Assembly (NCBI RefSeq): GCF_016807185.1
Contig: NZ_JAEVYN010000002.1
Coordinates: 1,420,528-1,484,527 of the forward strand
Reading direction: 5' to 3'
DNA from: Leptolyngbya sp. Cla-17
GTDB taxonomy: Bacteria > Cyanobacteriota > Cyanobacteriia > Leptolyngbyales > Leptolyngbyaceae
DNA: 64,000 nt
The notes beneath the pieces were generated by a model, which made no database searches, was not told where the DNA came from, and was given only the letters and a program-made list of their open reading frames with translations. How positions within the stretch are numbered: the stretch's first letter is position 1; every line of letters starts with the position of its first letter. This document shows positions 35,073-44,798 of this stretch, piece after piece. The position numbers and the translations under genes were made by a program.

Positions 35073-37574
35073 TTAGAAGTTAAAGTCTTCGAGGGGCAGT
35101 TCTAAAAAGTCGGGGGGAATCACTTCGCAGTCGAAGCTAGTCTTTTGGCTTTCTCGTTGGGTTTGCACTTCTACCGCGATCGCTTCTAGTCGAATTGCCA
35201 GCGTGCCGAAGGGAACAGTGAGTTGAGTTACAGCTTCCAGTTCGTCGTGTCCATTGGGAAAGAAATCTACCATCCAGCGGGGACCATCCAACAGCGATCG
35301 CGTTTGGCAATCATTCACCCACAGCTTGATGTAGATCTTGGGCAACAGGTTCGGCAGTTTCAGCCGCACATTCATCGGTCTACCTGCCACGATTTCGTCA
35401 GTCAAAATCTCAATGATTGGAACTGGAATCGCTTCGTCTTCTGGCATCATCAGTGGGTTGGCACAAGGCAACTCCAAAGCTTCTCCTCGCTTGGCACGGG
35501 AGAGCGATCGCCGCATCCACTCTTGCCACATCGGATCATCATCCACGACGACTTCATGAGTGACCCAATCTTCTGCTGGGGTTTGAGTCAAGGTTTCTTC
35601 AGCCGTCACTGAATTGCTTTCAGTAGTAGTTTCTGGTGGAAAAATTTCCTTTAAAGCGACTAACAATTCTTCATCGGCTGCCAACACCGAAAGACGCTCT
35701 AAAAAGCGGTCTTGTAATCGCAAGGCTTGAAACGCAGACTTGATTGGCGACGGTTTCTCTACAACGGTTGGGGTATCTGCTGCTTTGGCTGCATCAATAG
35801 ATAATTGCTCTATTAAAGCCATAACCTCAGAATCAACATCGCTATCTTGCTCTTTTTCGGTCAATTCACTAACAGCGATTCCGGGCGAGAGCGTTTCACG
35901 AATCGCTTCTGTAACTGCTGCTTCACTTTCATGTCCAGCCTCTGCACTCTTGACCTGCTCATTCAGTTCTTCAACAATTGTTTCCTGGGCGATCGCCTCC
36001 TGAACAGCTGTAGCGCTGGTGGTCGTTCGAGTGGTCACGATAAACTCAGGCAGATCAAGCTTGCGCTTTATGCCAGTGGAGTCGGTTTGAGGTTCACTCA
36101 ATTGAGGCGGAAGTCCCAATCCCTGAGATCTTGCAGTTTGGGATAACGCTGAGATCTCTTGCGTTGAAGCTCGGTCTTGCCCCGCAACCAAATTTGTCGC
36201 TGTCAGGTCTAAGAATGAGAGGTCCAGAACCGGCTTGGTTTTGGAGCGGTGTAGCCGCTCACTAAATTCAACCGCCAAATCAGACAAATCACTGTCGTCT
36301 GGCTCTTGGTCTAGCGCCGTTCTCACCCGCTGAAATTCTGCCATCAGTTCTTCGGGATTCATGGTAACAGTGACGGTTGCGCTTTGGAGGGCAATCGGTT
36401 CAGCCTGTTCGGAGGCGGATCCCCACAGTTCTATTTCCCCAATCAAAAGATGAGTGGTCAAGTGGGCAGGCAACTCTACTGTGAAGCTGAAGGCGTGAGG
36501 CAACTGCTCATTTGTAAGAGACTGGAGATTGCTAAAAATAACTTCTGAATCTTGGGGATTGCGGAAAGAAATCCGCAGTTCTTGAGCGATCCATTGCGTT
36601 GAGGCTGCGATCGCCCCATCTAAAATCGCCCCATCTAAGTCAGTCTCTCCATCATTTTGTGCCTGGTCCAGGCTATTGTCTGTCCTGAGTGCAATCTTGG
36701 GGATTTGCCACCGATCCTGTAGCATCAAACGACCTGCTACAGTTACACTCTGCCCGACGCTGGCTTGAAATGCTTCCTGCTCCAAAATAATCTGCACGGC
36801 TCTAGCATCCACCTGCCCTAAGGTCGTTGGCGGCTGCGGCTCTAAATCTTGTTCAATAGCTAACTCAGGCATAGGCTCATTGGCACCTAACCTTAATTCA
36901 GCTTGACTGGCACTTGGGACAGTGCCAAACTCTCGAAACACTTCTTCAATCAGTTGATGAGAGAGCTGCTCTGTCATCGCAACTAAGCGATCCATAGACA
37001 GTCCCAATGCCTGAGCAATTTCCACATTTAAAGCTACGATTTCTGGCGTAGTTGGAGCTTCCGCAACTTCTAATAAAGCGCTTTCCTCAACATTGTTCGG
37101 CTCAATTTCGTTGTTTTCCATCCCGCTCGATCGCGTTTCTGGGGATGAAGTGGATTCAATTTCCACATCTACATCATTTGACTCGTCGCCATCCCAATCC
37201 CAATCTTCACCTTGGTCAAGGACAGGAGCAAACACCTGTAAACGAATGGAGTGATGCAGTGTGTCACCCATCAAATGGGACATTGGGTCAGGGGAAAAAC
37301 AAGAAAAATCCCAAATGCCAGGACTAAGGTAGGTGTAGGGAACCACAACCATCAGCCCATTCGCGTTGGTTTGACTAAAGCGTTTTTGAAGTCGGCGCTT
37401 AGGGGGATCTTCTGCGATCGCTAAATGGCAGATGCGAATATGCACTTCTGTATTCGCCTGGGCAAATCGTGCAACGATGCGATATCGCCCTTCTAAAATT
37501 TCAACATCGGGGGAATCCAGCGGCAGCCAGGAGCGATCGCCATCTTTTTGTACGAGAAACTTCCACTCTTCCAT
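35073..37574 (-). CDS. Large acidic cyanobacterial protein of unknown function
   Basis: An 833-residue soluble protein with no signal peptide or membrane helix. Residues 1-115 form a beta-rich domain (MEEWKFLVQKDGDRSWLPL ... VPYTYLSPGIWDFSCF). The long middle is acidic and Glu/Thr/Ser-rich, probably disordered, with a second beta-rich part near residues 260-400 (SVTVAGRLMLQDRWQIP). The C-terminal 150 residues look folded again (EILTDEIVAGRPMNVRLKLPNLLPKIYIKLWV). The beta segments look like Ig-like or carbohydrate-binding folds, but I recognise no family. Lineage-restricted. Confidence 0.75.
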   Translation of the reverse strand: MEEWKFLVQKDGDRSWLPLDSPDVEILEGRYRIVARFAQANTEVHIRICHLAIAEDPPKRRLQKRFSQTNANGLMVVVPYTYLSPGIWDFSCFSPDPMSHLMGDTLHHSIRLQVFAPVLDQGEDWDWDGDESNDVDVEIESTSSPETRSSGMENNEIEPNNVEESALLEVAEAPTTPEIVALNVEIAQALGLSMDRLVAMTEQLSHQLIEEVFREFGTVPSASQAELRLGANEPMPELAIEQDLEPQPPTTLGQVDARAVQIILEQEAFQASVGQSVTVAGRLMLQDRWQIPKIALRTDNSLDQAQNDGETDLDGAILDGAIAASTQWIAQELRISFRNPQDSEVIFSNLQSLTNEQLPHAFSFTVELPAHLTTHLLIGEIELWGSASEQAEPIALQSATVTVTMNPEELMAEFQRVRTALDQEPDDSDLSDLAVEFSERLHRSKTKPVLDLSFLDLTATNLVAGQDRASTQEISALSQTARSQGLGLPPQLSEPQTDSTGIKRKLDLPEFIVTTRTTTSATAVQEAIAQETIVEELNEQVKSAEAGHESEAAVTEAIRETLSPGIAVSELTEKEQDSDVDSEVMALIEQLSIDAAKAADTPTVVEKPSPIKSAFQALRLQDRFLERLSVLAADEELLVALKEIFPPETTTESNSVTAEETLTQTPAEDWVTHEVVVDDDPMWQEWMRRSLSRAKRGEALELPCANPLMMPEDEAIPVPIIEILTDEIVAGRPMNVRLKLPNLLPKIYIKLWVNDCQTRSLLDGPRWMVDFFPNGHDELEAVTQLTVPFGTLAIRLEAIAVEVQTQRESQKTSFDCEVIPPDFLELPLEDFNF

Positions 37575-37800
37575 ATCTACCTTTAGGGAATGCTCCGCTG
37601 GATTAACAACTCAAAAAACTACATCTAGCGTTCTACAAATGAAAAATACCGCCTTTGAACGCTTAGCATACTAGATGTAGTTGAAGAGTGGATATTTTTT
37701 ACAAAAATTTATAAATATCGCATTTTAGCCTGACCAGTGTATGCCGGCGATCCATATTCGGCGAACATCAAAATATTTCGTTACATCAATGAAGGTAGCT

Positions 37801-39333
37801 CTACGGGTTGCGGCGCAGGGAATAGAGCGAGTAATTTTCGACGCGAACAATCGCGTTCTGGAACTGAGCAATTTCTGTCAAACTCCAGTTGGGAATCTTT
37901 GGAACCGGATTAAGAGGTTTGTTTAATATCAGCAAGCTGTTGTCGCCCCCAGGCACTTTGGTGATGACTTCAACCAATTGCTGCGAGGTTGGTCGCAATG
38001 CCCGCTGGTCGGAACTAATGTAGGTGCCCAGGCGATCGCGTTCTGGATAAAAAATGGGTTGATCTAAATGGCCTGAAACCGATTGCGTGAACACATCGAT
38101 TGCTCCGGCAACTAATCGAGGTTCTCCTGGCTGGCTGCGAATAAACTGGGCAACGGCTCTTGCTGCCGAAAAAGGATTCACCAAATCCAGGGTATAGGCA
38201 TAAACGCCAGCCACAACTTGAACTACCAATACAACGCTTAAAAATTGAGCCTGGTAGCGATCGAAAAAACCTGGCAACCGAAACTTAGAGCGCGCTGGTA
38301 TTGGCTCTGCGGGATACTCGTTTGAGAGCCACAAACACACAATAAATAGAATGAAAATTATCCCCAAATGCCGCACCAACCCTGTCCATAAAATATGAAA
38401 CAGCAGCACTTCTGCCAGATTAAATAGGTATAGAAACAGGATTAGCGGTCGGTGACGAAATAGGGCAATGGAGAAGCCAAGTGGAATCCAACTGAGAAGC
38501 GCGGCAGTGCCATCATCCAAAATATTGCTGTTCCAAAAGCGCAATGACAATCCGGGTATGGGAAAGTAAGCGCGCCACAGGTTGGCGATCGCGGAGGCAA
38601 CCTGCTTCAGCGTCAGTCCATTGCTCAAAAGTCCCAAGGAACCACCACCTCTATCCGGTGGAATATTCTGAATAACGGACAGTAATAGTCCTGCCATTAC
38701 AATCAATGCACTGGCAGTGAGTTCTCCTTTTCGCTGAAAGGCTCGCTTTATCAGGATTTTATCGCGCCAAAGCTCCAGCAGCAGCATGGCAACCAGAGCG
38801 ATCGCGGTCATGCGGCTGTAGAAGTTGACGTTTACCATTACCGCTAAAACGCCACCGAGCGGTAAATAGCTCTGTCGCCGACTGGGAAACAAGACGCAAA
38901 ATAAAAAGATGACCAGCACCCCCAGCCCGTAGTTACGGCTAATGACGCTGTACTCATACAAGAAAAAGTAGCCAAAAGATAGCAGCACTTTTTGCAGGCG
39001 AGTGAAGGGGGCAAACCTGACCAGCAAAAATATAGAAGCTGTAGCGATCGCAATGTGAAACACCTGCATTGCTAGAGGTTCACGTGTGAAGCGGCTAATC
39101 CCATAGAGCAAAATACCCCACAGCCAGGGATGCATATACTCAAATCGCAGCGTTCGGATTAGGTCGCCTAGAGAGTGATTATCCCGCGCCATCATCCAAA
39201 ACATCAGTTCGTCGCTCCACATTTCGTGGTTCAATACGCCCACCAACGCCACAAGGAAAAAGATGAATGAGAAAGCGATCGCGAAACTATTGTTACGTTC
39301 CTGAACTGAGACGGTTGTGCGGTTTCGATCCAT
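37801..39333 (-). CDS. Polytopic membrane protein, probable GT39/GT-C type transferase
   Basis: A 510-residue protein with about ten membrane helices. After helix 1 comes NHEMWSDELMFWMMARD, an acidic Asp-Glu loop in the place of the GT-C catalytic motif, and MHPWLWGILLY. The long soluble C-terminus ends YSLYSLRRNP. This suggests a lipid-linked sugar transferase, but it is more divergent than the two GT39 genes earlier in the window. The gene starts 60 bases from the stop of the aminotransferase gene on the same strand. Confidence 0.7.
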   Translation of the reverse strand: MDRNRTTVSVQERNNSFAIAFSFIFFLVALVGVLNHEMWSDELMFWMMARDNHSLGDLIRTLRFEYMHPWLWGILLYGISRFTREPLAMQVFHIAIATASIFLLVRFAPFTRLQKVLLSFGYFFLYEYSVISRNYGLGVLVIFLFCVLFPSRRQSYLPLGGVLAVMVNVNFYSRMTAIALVAMLLLELWRDKILIKRAFQRKGELTASALIVMAGLLLSVIQNIPPDRGGGSLGLLSNGLTLKQVASAIANLWRAYFPIPGLSLRFWNSNILDDGTAALLSWIPLGFSIALFRHRPLILFLYLFNLAEVLLFHILWTGLVRHLGIIFILFIVCLWLSNEYPAEPIPARSKFRLPGFFDRYQAQFLSVVLVVQVVAGVYAYTLDLVNPFSAARAVAQFIRSQPGEPRLVAGAIDVFTQSVSGHLDQPIFYPERDRLGTYISSDQRALRPTSQQLVEVITKVPGGDNSLLILNKPLNPVPKIPNWSLTEIAQFQNAIVRVENYSLYSLRRNP

Positions 39334-39392
39334 GCTGTCTATCCATCACTCCACTGCTACTGAAAAGCAAGCACTCCCAAATGAATTAAGCT

Positions 39393-40604
39393 TCAGGATT
39401 CGCCCAAAAACTGCTGAATGCGGGCGATCGCGGTTTCTAACACCACTGGCTCATGCACTAGCGCCAAGCGCACATAGCCTTCGCCTGATTTGCCAAAGCC
39501 TGCACCGGGCGAAACGGCGACCCCGGTTGCTTCTACGAGTTGGGTCGAAAAACCGATAGAGTTCTGCGTCCAAGGATCGGGAAGTTTTGCCCAGATATAC
39601 ATCGTGGCGGTAGGGATGGGCACGTTCCAGCCGATGCGATGCAGGGCAGCAACGGCCGCATCTCGGCGCTGACGAAAGGTTTCGACGACCGTTTGAATAG
39701 AGTCTTGGGAGCCAGTTAGGGCCGCGATCGCCCCGTTCAAAATGCCGCGATATTGGTTAAAGTCAATTGCCGCTTTCACTTGACGCAACGCCCGAATTAA
39801 CTCTGCATTGCCGATCGCATAGCCCACCCGAAAGCCGCCCATGTTGTAGGACTTAGACATGGTGAAAAATTCAATAGAGACGGTTTTATTTGGGTCAGCT
39901 TGCAGGATGGAGGGTGCGGTGGCAACAAACCGATCCTCCCTTTGTCCCCCTTGACCGAGGGAGGAATCAAACACTAAATCGACGTAGGGAAAGTCGTGGA
40001 CGAGAACGAGATGATGGTGCTGGCAAAAGGCGACGGCTTTTTGAAAAAATTCTAAGGGCGCGATCGCAGTGGTAGGGTTGTGGGGGTAGCTCAACACCAT
40101 CATTTTTGCTTGCACCAGCACCGTCGCCGGGATATCTTCTAGTACAGGTAAAAAGTGATTGTCTGCCAGCAGCGGCATTGGATAGATTTGTCCACTGGCG
40201 AGGTAAACACCGCCTGCATGAGAGGGATAGCCCGGATCTTGTAAGAGCGCAAAGTCTCCCGGATTGAGAATAGCGAGTGGCAGATGGGCAGTGCCTTCTT
40301 GAGAGCCAATCAGCGGCAGTACTTCGGTTTCGGGATCAACGGGGATGCCAAACTTTTGGGTATACCACTGGGCAGCAGCTTGGCGAAACGCTTGAGTTCC
40401 AGAAAATAGAAGATAGCCGTGAGTGCTGGAGTCGGGTAGAGAATCGGCGATCGCCCGTAGCACAGGTTCCGGGGTGGGCAAATCCGATGAGCCAAGCGAT
40501 AAATCGATTAGTTCCCGTCCCAGGCTCCGCGCTTTTGCTTTTGCCTGATCCATATCAGCAAATACGTTCGATTGAAGGGGCGCTAATCGCTGGGCAAACT
40601 GCAT
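39393..40604 (-). CDS. Class I/II PLP-dependent aminotransferase (LL-DAP aminotransferase-like)
   Basis: A fold-type I enzyme of 403 residues: LIDLSLGSSDLPTPEPVLRA, SYPHNPTTAIAP (NP motif), HDFPYVDLVF and the PLP Lys in EFFTMSKSYNMGGFRVGY. It most resembles the succinyldiaminopimelate/LL-diaminopimelate aminotransferase-like group of cyanobacteria; the substrate is not certain. Between DLVFD and ILQADPNKT there are about 17 extra residues (SSLGQGGQREDRFVATA) encoded by a palindromic C/G-rich segment, apparently a repeat inserted in frame. Confidence 0.85.
   Translation of the reverse strand: MQFAQRLAPLQSNVFADMDQAKAKARSLGRELIDLSLGSSDLPTPEPVLRAIADSLPDSSTHGYLLFSGTQAFRQAAAQWYTQKFGIPVDPETEVLPLIGSQEGTAHLPLAILNPGDFALLQDPGYPSHAGGVYLASGQIYPMPLLADNHFLPVLEDIPATVLVQAKMMVLSYPHNPTTAIAPLEFFQKAVAFCQHHHLVLVHDFPYVDLVFDSSLGQGGQREDRFVATAPSILQADPNKTVSIEFFTMSKSYNMGGFRVGYAIGNAELIRALRQVKAAIDFNQYRGILNGAIAALTGSQDSIQTVVETFRQRRDAAVAALHRIGWNVPIPTATMYIWAKLPDPWTQNSIGFSTQLVEATGVAVSPGAGFGKSGEGYVRLALVHEPVVLETAIARIQQFLGES
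39935..39964. repeat. Palindromic repeat inserted within the aminotransferase gene
   Basis: CCTCCC and GGGAGG arms enclose TTTGTCCCCCTTGACCGA. The sequence resembles the dispersed 'CCTCCCTTTGTCCCCCTTG' palindromes seen in many cyanobacterial genomes. Here the coding frame passes through it. Confidence 0.6.
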
Positions 40605-40640
40605 GATTGGGGTTGCGTCAAGATTCTGGACGAGTCGGAT

Positions 40641-40976
40641 TCAGGATGCTGCTGACATGTTGGCAGTCAAAAATGCTTCAATCTGTTGCTTTGGAATCGC
40701 TCCTTCAACGGAAGCAACAACCGCGCCTGCCTGAAAGAGGCGAAAGGCAGGAACTCCATCCACTTTATAGGTTTTAACGGATGTTGGATTGGGATCAACT
40801 TCCATTTTGATCACCTTTAGGCGATCGCCATAATCCGCTGCTACAGCGTCCATCATTGGAGCCATCAAGCGGCAAGGACCACACCAGGGTGCCCAAAAAT
40901 AGACCAGCACGGGCTGTTCGGCTTGCAACACTTCCGCCGAAAATTCAGCATCTGTGATTATCGTGACGCTACTCAT
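40641..40976 (-). CDS. trxA: Thioredoxin
   Basis: A 111-residue thioredoxin with active site YFWAPWCGPCRLMAPM and cis-Pro loop DGVPAFRLFQAG. It is slightly divergent in the C-terminal half. As a small soluble dithiol protein it would reduce target disulfides in the cytosol, fed by ferredoxin- or NADPH-thioredoxin reductase. It lies 36 bases upstream of the aminotransferase gene, same strand, possibly one transcript. Confidence 0.92.
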   Translation of the reverse strand: MSSVTIITDAEFSAEVLQAEQPVLVYFWAPWCGPCRLMAPMMDAVAADYGDRLKVIKMEVDPNPTSVKTYKVDGVPAFRLFQAGAVVASVEGAIPKQQIEAFLTANMSAAS

Positions 40977-41133
40977 ACCCTTTCCTAAATAGTATTCAAA
41001 ACAAAGCCTCCGTATTTTGACTTGTTTTGAACCTTCAAGGCAAATACAGTCAATATAGAAGGCTAGGAAAATAACTGTGATGATGACCGTTAGCGATCGC
41101 CTAGTAAAGACTATTCAGCTAACTCCTCACAAC

Positions 41134-41916
41134 CTAAAGTTGGTCGAGCTTTGTTTTCAACGCTTCCAGTTCGGCATCTACCTCAGGGCTACTCGCCTGC
41201 TGAGCAGTCGCTTTGTCTGCCGGAGCGCTAGAAGGAAGCTGGGCTTTGTCTTGAGCACCGCCTAATAGCTGGGCCTTCATGGCTGCCAGTTCATCATCCA
41301 CATCGCCGCCTGATTCCAACAGGGCAAACTGACTTTCCAAATCCGCTCCTGCCAATTCTGCTGCTGCTTGAGACTTTGCCTCCATTTGCAGCACTTTTTC
41401 TTCCATGCGCTCAAAGGCTCCCATGGCGCTACCAGTGCCCATACGACCCACCACGTTTTGCAGTTGCTCGTTGGCTTTTGCCGCCGATGCCCGGGCTTTG
41501 AGCATGTCTTTTTTAGTTTTGGCTTCCGAAATCTTACCTTCGAGCGCAATCAGATTACGCTTTAAGGTATCGACCATCGTACTTTGCTGGTCAAGTTGGG
41601 TTTTGAGCGAGGCAGCAGTTTCAGAATTGGTCTTTTTACGAACCAAAGCTTCCCGCGCCAACCCTTCATCACCCTTTTGAATTGCCAACTGTGCCCGTTG
41701 CTGCCAGTTGTTTGCTTCGGTCTGAGCCTGGTTATGTTGCTGCTGACTACGCTTTTGACTTGCGATCGCGCTTGCTACTGCCTGACGCATTTGCACCAGG
41801 TCTTCCTGCATATCAATAATCGTTTGCTCTAGAATCTTTTCGGGGTCTTCAGCTTTACTGACGACATCGTTTAGATTTGCACGTACTACCCGGCTAACAC
41901 GGTCAAACAATCCCAT
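41134..41916 (-). CDS. vipp1: VIPP1/IM30-type PspA-family protein (copy 1)
   Basis: A PspA-family coiled-coil protein: MGLFDRVSRVVRANLNDVVSKAEDPEKILEQ (membrane-binding helix and hairpin), long Ala/Gln/Lys helices with EGLAREALVRKK, and GSAMGAFERMEEKV. Unlike plain PspA (about 222 residues) it has an extension ending AELEALKTKLDQL, the extra C-terminal helix of VIPP1. VIPP1 forms ESCRT-III-like rings that maintain thylakoid membranes. AAGGA precedes the ATG at 41916. A second copy is 3 kb downstream. Confidence 0.92.
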   Translation of the reverse strand: MGLFDRVSRVVRANLNDVVSKAEDPEKILEQTIIDMQEDLVQMRQAVASAIASQKRSQQQHNQAQTEANNWQQRAQLAIQKGDEGLAREALVRKKTNSETAASLKTQLDQQSTMVDTLKRNLIALEGKISEAKTKKDMLKARASAAKANEQLQNVVGRMGTGSAMGAFERMEEKVLQMEAKSQAAAELAGADLESQFALLESGGDVDDELAAMKAQLLGGAQDKAQLPSSAPADKATAQQASSPEVDAELEALKTKLDQL

Positions 41917-42053
41917 GACTGCCAATCCTTAATTTTGTAAGAAGCATAATCTCCAGTGTAGGACGTCAATCCGCGATCGCCCATTCACAGAGAATTTTTT
42001 AAGATAGATCAAGCTAGCATAACCAGTAAGAATGCTCATTATTGGAGCGAACC

Positions 42054-42617
42054 ATGGTTCAAACCCCAGAAAAAACCGTGTCTTTGGAAGAGTTTCTACA
42101 ACGGCCAGTAACCAAACCTGCCAGCGAATACATTAATGGCAAAATTATTCAAAAGCCAATACCCCAAGGACACCACAGCACAATTCAAATAGAACTCGGT
42201 AGCTTTATCAATACAACTCTAAAATCACAGAAGCTTGCTAGAGCATACACAGAACTGCGTTGCACCTTTGGTGGTCGTTCAACCGTGCCCGATGTCACAG
42301 TGTTTCTTCAAGAAAGAATTCCGCGTGAACCTGATGGCAGAGTTGCCAACGTTTTTCCCATTCCTCCCGATTGGACGATTGAAATCCTCTCGCCCGACCA
42401 ACGCACCACTCGCGTCACTCTAAATATTCTGTACTGTCTGGAACACGGCACTCAACTCGGCTGGCTAATTGACCCAGAAGAAAGCCTAATTTTGATTTAT
42501 TCCCCCGGTCAACAAGTCGAAGCATTTGAAGATCCAACCGCCGTTCTGCCCGTTCCCGCTTTTGCCGCTGGCTTAACCCTAACCCTAGGCGAAGTTTTCG
42601 GCTGGCTGCTGGAGTAA
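42054..42617 (+). CDS. Uma2-family putative endonuclease
   Basis: A 187-residue Uma2 protein: KTVSLEEFLQRP, ASEYINGKIIQKPIPQG, FGGRSTVPDVTVFL (conserved PD), DWTIEILSPDQ and HGTQLGWLIDPEESLILIYSP. The ATG at 42054 is preferred; an in-frame ATG lies 12 bases upstream. It resembles the Uma2 gene at 30.8 kb closely in motif layout. It stands between the two VIPP1 copies. Confidence 0.9.
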   Translation: MVQTPEKTVSLEEFLQRPVTKPASEYINGKIIQKPIPQGHHSTIQIELGSFINTTLKSQKLARAYTELRCTFGGRSTVPDVTVFLQERIPREPDGRVANVFPIPPDWTIEILSPDQRTTRVTLNILYCLEHGTQLGWLIDPEESLILIYSPGQQVEAFEDPTAVLPVPAFAAGLTLTLGEVFGWLLE

Positions 42618-43259
42618 GCCTCCAGAAAAAGCTTTAGTACTCCTGTTTCTATTAGAAACATTCATCTCCTCAGCCAGATGCTTCAACCTTCTAAGCGATC
42701 GCTTCTCCTGGCTAGTCTCATCGGTATTCCCCTCATCCTCATTGCTCTCTGGCAACTCCCCAAACTCCAAGTTGCTCCTCTGCAAGAACGGATGAAGCTC
42801 ATCACCAACCCCGAAAAGCTGGCTGATCTGGAAAAAGAACGCATCGTTGCTGAAAACAACATCCGCACAGGCATGATTCAAGGCATTGCTGGTTTGTTCG
42901 TTGCGATTACTGCTTACGTCGCTTGGCGAAACCTGAAAGAAACCCAGCGAAATATTGCTCTGACACAGCGAAACGTCGAAGCAACTGAAGCCAGACAAGT
43001 CGCCGAACGCTTCAGCAAAGCTGTAGAACTTTTGGCAAATGAAAGTATCCACGCCCAATTAGGCGGCATTTATGCCTTAGAAAAAATTGCCCAATCAGAA
43101 GACGATTACTACTGGCAAGTCATGGAAACCTTGACTGCCTACGTCCGCGAAAAGTCACCTGCTTTTACTGACATGACAAACACCGAAGAGAGCTTATCTC
43201 TAAAAACCGATATTCAAGCAGTAATGACTGTCATTGCCCGTCGCAAATATTCCTATCTA

Positions 43260-44272
43260 CGGCGGATTGCAGTGTTAAGAGGGACAGTAACAGCAGTGTG
43301 CAAACCAGTTGTGCAAATGTTGAGGATCTATCAAATCCATCGCTGTGGCAATGAGGGTATCTACCCTTTTCGAGGTTGTCGGCGAGAACTGTCTTAGGAA
43401 AGCCTTTAACTGTGACCACCAATGCTCAATCGGATTAAATTCGGGAGAGTAAGGAGACAGATACAGAACCTTCGCTCCAACCGCCTCAATTAAAGGTGCA
43501 ATGGCTTTTACCTTGTGAGCAGGCAGGTTATCCATGACCACGACAGCCCCTTTCCACAGTTGAGGCACAAGACACTTTGAGACGTACACCTCAAAGACAA
43601 CCGCGTCCATCGACTGATCTATCGTCATCACAGCCAGCACCTTTGAGACGGTAATCGCGCCCATGACACTCACCTTCTTGCCCCGATAAAAAGGTTTGAA
43701 GTCATACGCTCGTTCCCCAGGTGCAGCACGGGCATGGGTTCGCATGAGTCCCAGTAGAACACCCATCTCATCGAGAAACACTAAATCTTTGAGTTCTATA
43801 CTCGTCACCTGTGCCCAGTACTCCTGTCTCAGGAGTTGGACTCGTTCGCTGGTGGCTTGGCTGGAGCGGAGCGTTTTTTTTTGCGCGGTAAATTGAGTCT
43901 CTGAAAGGTTCGGCACATAGTACTTTGGCTAACCCATAGCCCAGTCTCATCAAAGAGTAGCTCACAATATTCCGCTAAGGTCGCATCGCGCTGGTTCTCG
44001 AAGATCGCCACTAACTGGTCTTTGTGCTCCATCACAGGACTCACCGAACCACCCTGCTTATGGGGAACGACGTGACCTTCTGTGCGCTTCTGAATCATCC
44101 ATCTCTCGACGCAACTCTTGCTGACAGCAAAGCGGGCAGCAACTTTTCGGATCGAGCTATCACCCTTCTCCATAGCACTTACAATCTTCTCTCGAAAGTC
44201 TATGGAATACGGCTTCATTTTTGACCCAACGTTGTAATCCTTCATTGTCCTCTATCTGACTGCAATCCGCTG
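43260..44272. mobile_element. IS630-family insertion sequence, 1013 bp
   Basis: Terminal inverted repeats CGGCGGATTGCAGT (43260-43273) and ACTGCAATCCGCTG (44259-44272) match at 13 of 14 positions. TA dinucleotides at 43258-43259 and 44273-44274 are the target duplication typical of the IS630/Tc1-mariner group. The element is in reverse orientation to the host gene and appears complete. Confidence 0.92.
43275..44218 (-). CDS. IS630-family transposase, two frames joined by -1 frameshift
   Basis: The first frame (start 44218) has the helix-turn-helix part: SSIRKVAARFAVSKSCVERWM. The second frame has the DDE catalytic triad: LVFLDEMGV, VVVMDNLPAH and SPEFNPIEHWWSQLK. They overlap at a run of nine As on the coding strand (T9 at 43874-43882); a -1 slip there reads from LPRKKK into TLRSSQATSERVQLLRQEYW, the family's expected linker. 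This is a programmed frameshift layout, so the transposase is likely functional. The second frame ends 15 bases inside the element's end. Confidence 0.87.
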
Positions 44273-44798
44273 TAGATTCTGCGGAACCTTATACTTTGAA
44301 CTTAACGAAAGTTGACTTGCGGAGTGTGCAACTTCCTCAATATGCCCAATTGTCAGGTATAGATTTTTCCGACTCTAATCTGCAAGGAGCAATGCTTACA
44401 AAGACTGAATTAGAAGGCGCAAGTTTCTTAAGAGCTAATCTTCAAGAAGCTGAATTTGTGGGCGCTAACTTGAAAGGAGTATGCTTCTTCGCAGCTAACT
44501 TGCAAAATGCATGTCTTGAGTTAGCTGATTTGCAGGATGCAGATTTAACAAGAGCGAAACTGCAAAAGGCTCAACTTGGTGGCGCAAAGCTTCATGGAGC
44601 TTGGTTTTTAGAGACTGATCTGCAAGAAGCAAAATTTAAGCAAAAGCAGCTTTATCTCAGTGCAGAGGGACTCATATGGGATAGCGTGATACACGCTAAG
44701 AACTGGCAAGAAGCAGAGTTGCCGGATTATTTATTGCAAAACCGACCTGTTGAGGAAGTTGAAGAGAAAGCGGACGAACGGGAATCGGAGCAGTAAGT

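Larger units (their letters stand above)
42678..44796 (+). pseudogene. Pentapeptide-repeat membrane protein, split by an IS630 element
   Basis: The 5' part (42678-43259) encodes two membrane helices (LLLASLIGIPLILIALWQLP and GMIQGIAGLFVAITAYVAW), a coiled stretch and LAQLGGIYALEKIAQ-like sequence (HAQLGGIYALEKIA). The 3' part (44275-44796) carries repeats of the A(D/N)LxxA kind (LRANLQEAEFVGANLKGVC). Joined after removal of the element and one TA, the frame is continuous across ARRKYSYLDSAEPY and gives 367 residues, the familiar cyanobacterial architecture of membrane anchor plus pentapeptide repeats. The insertion therefore inactivated an otherwise undamaged gene, probably recently. Confidence 0.88.
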
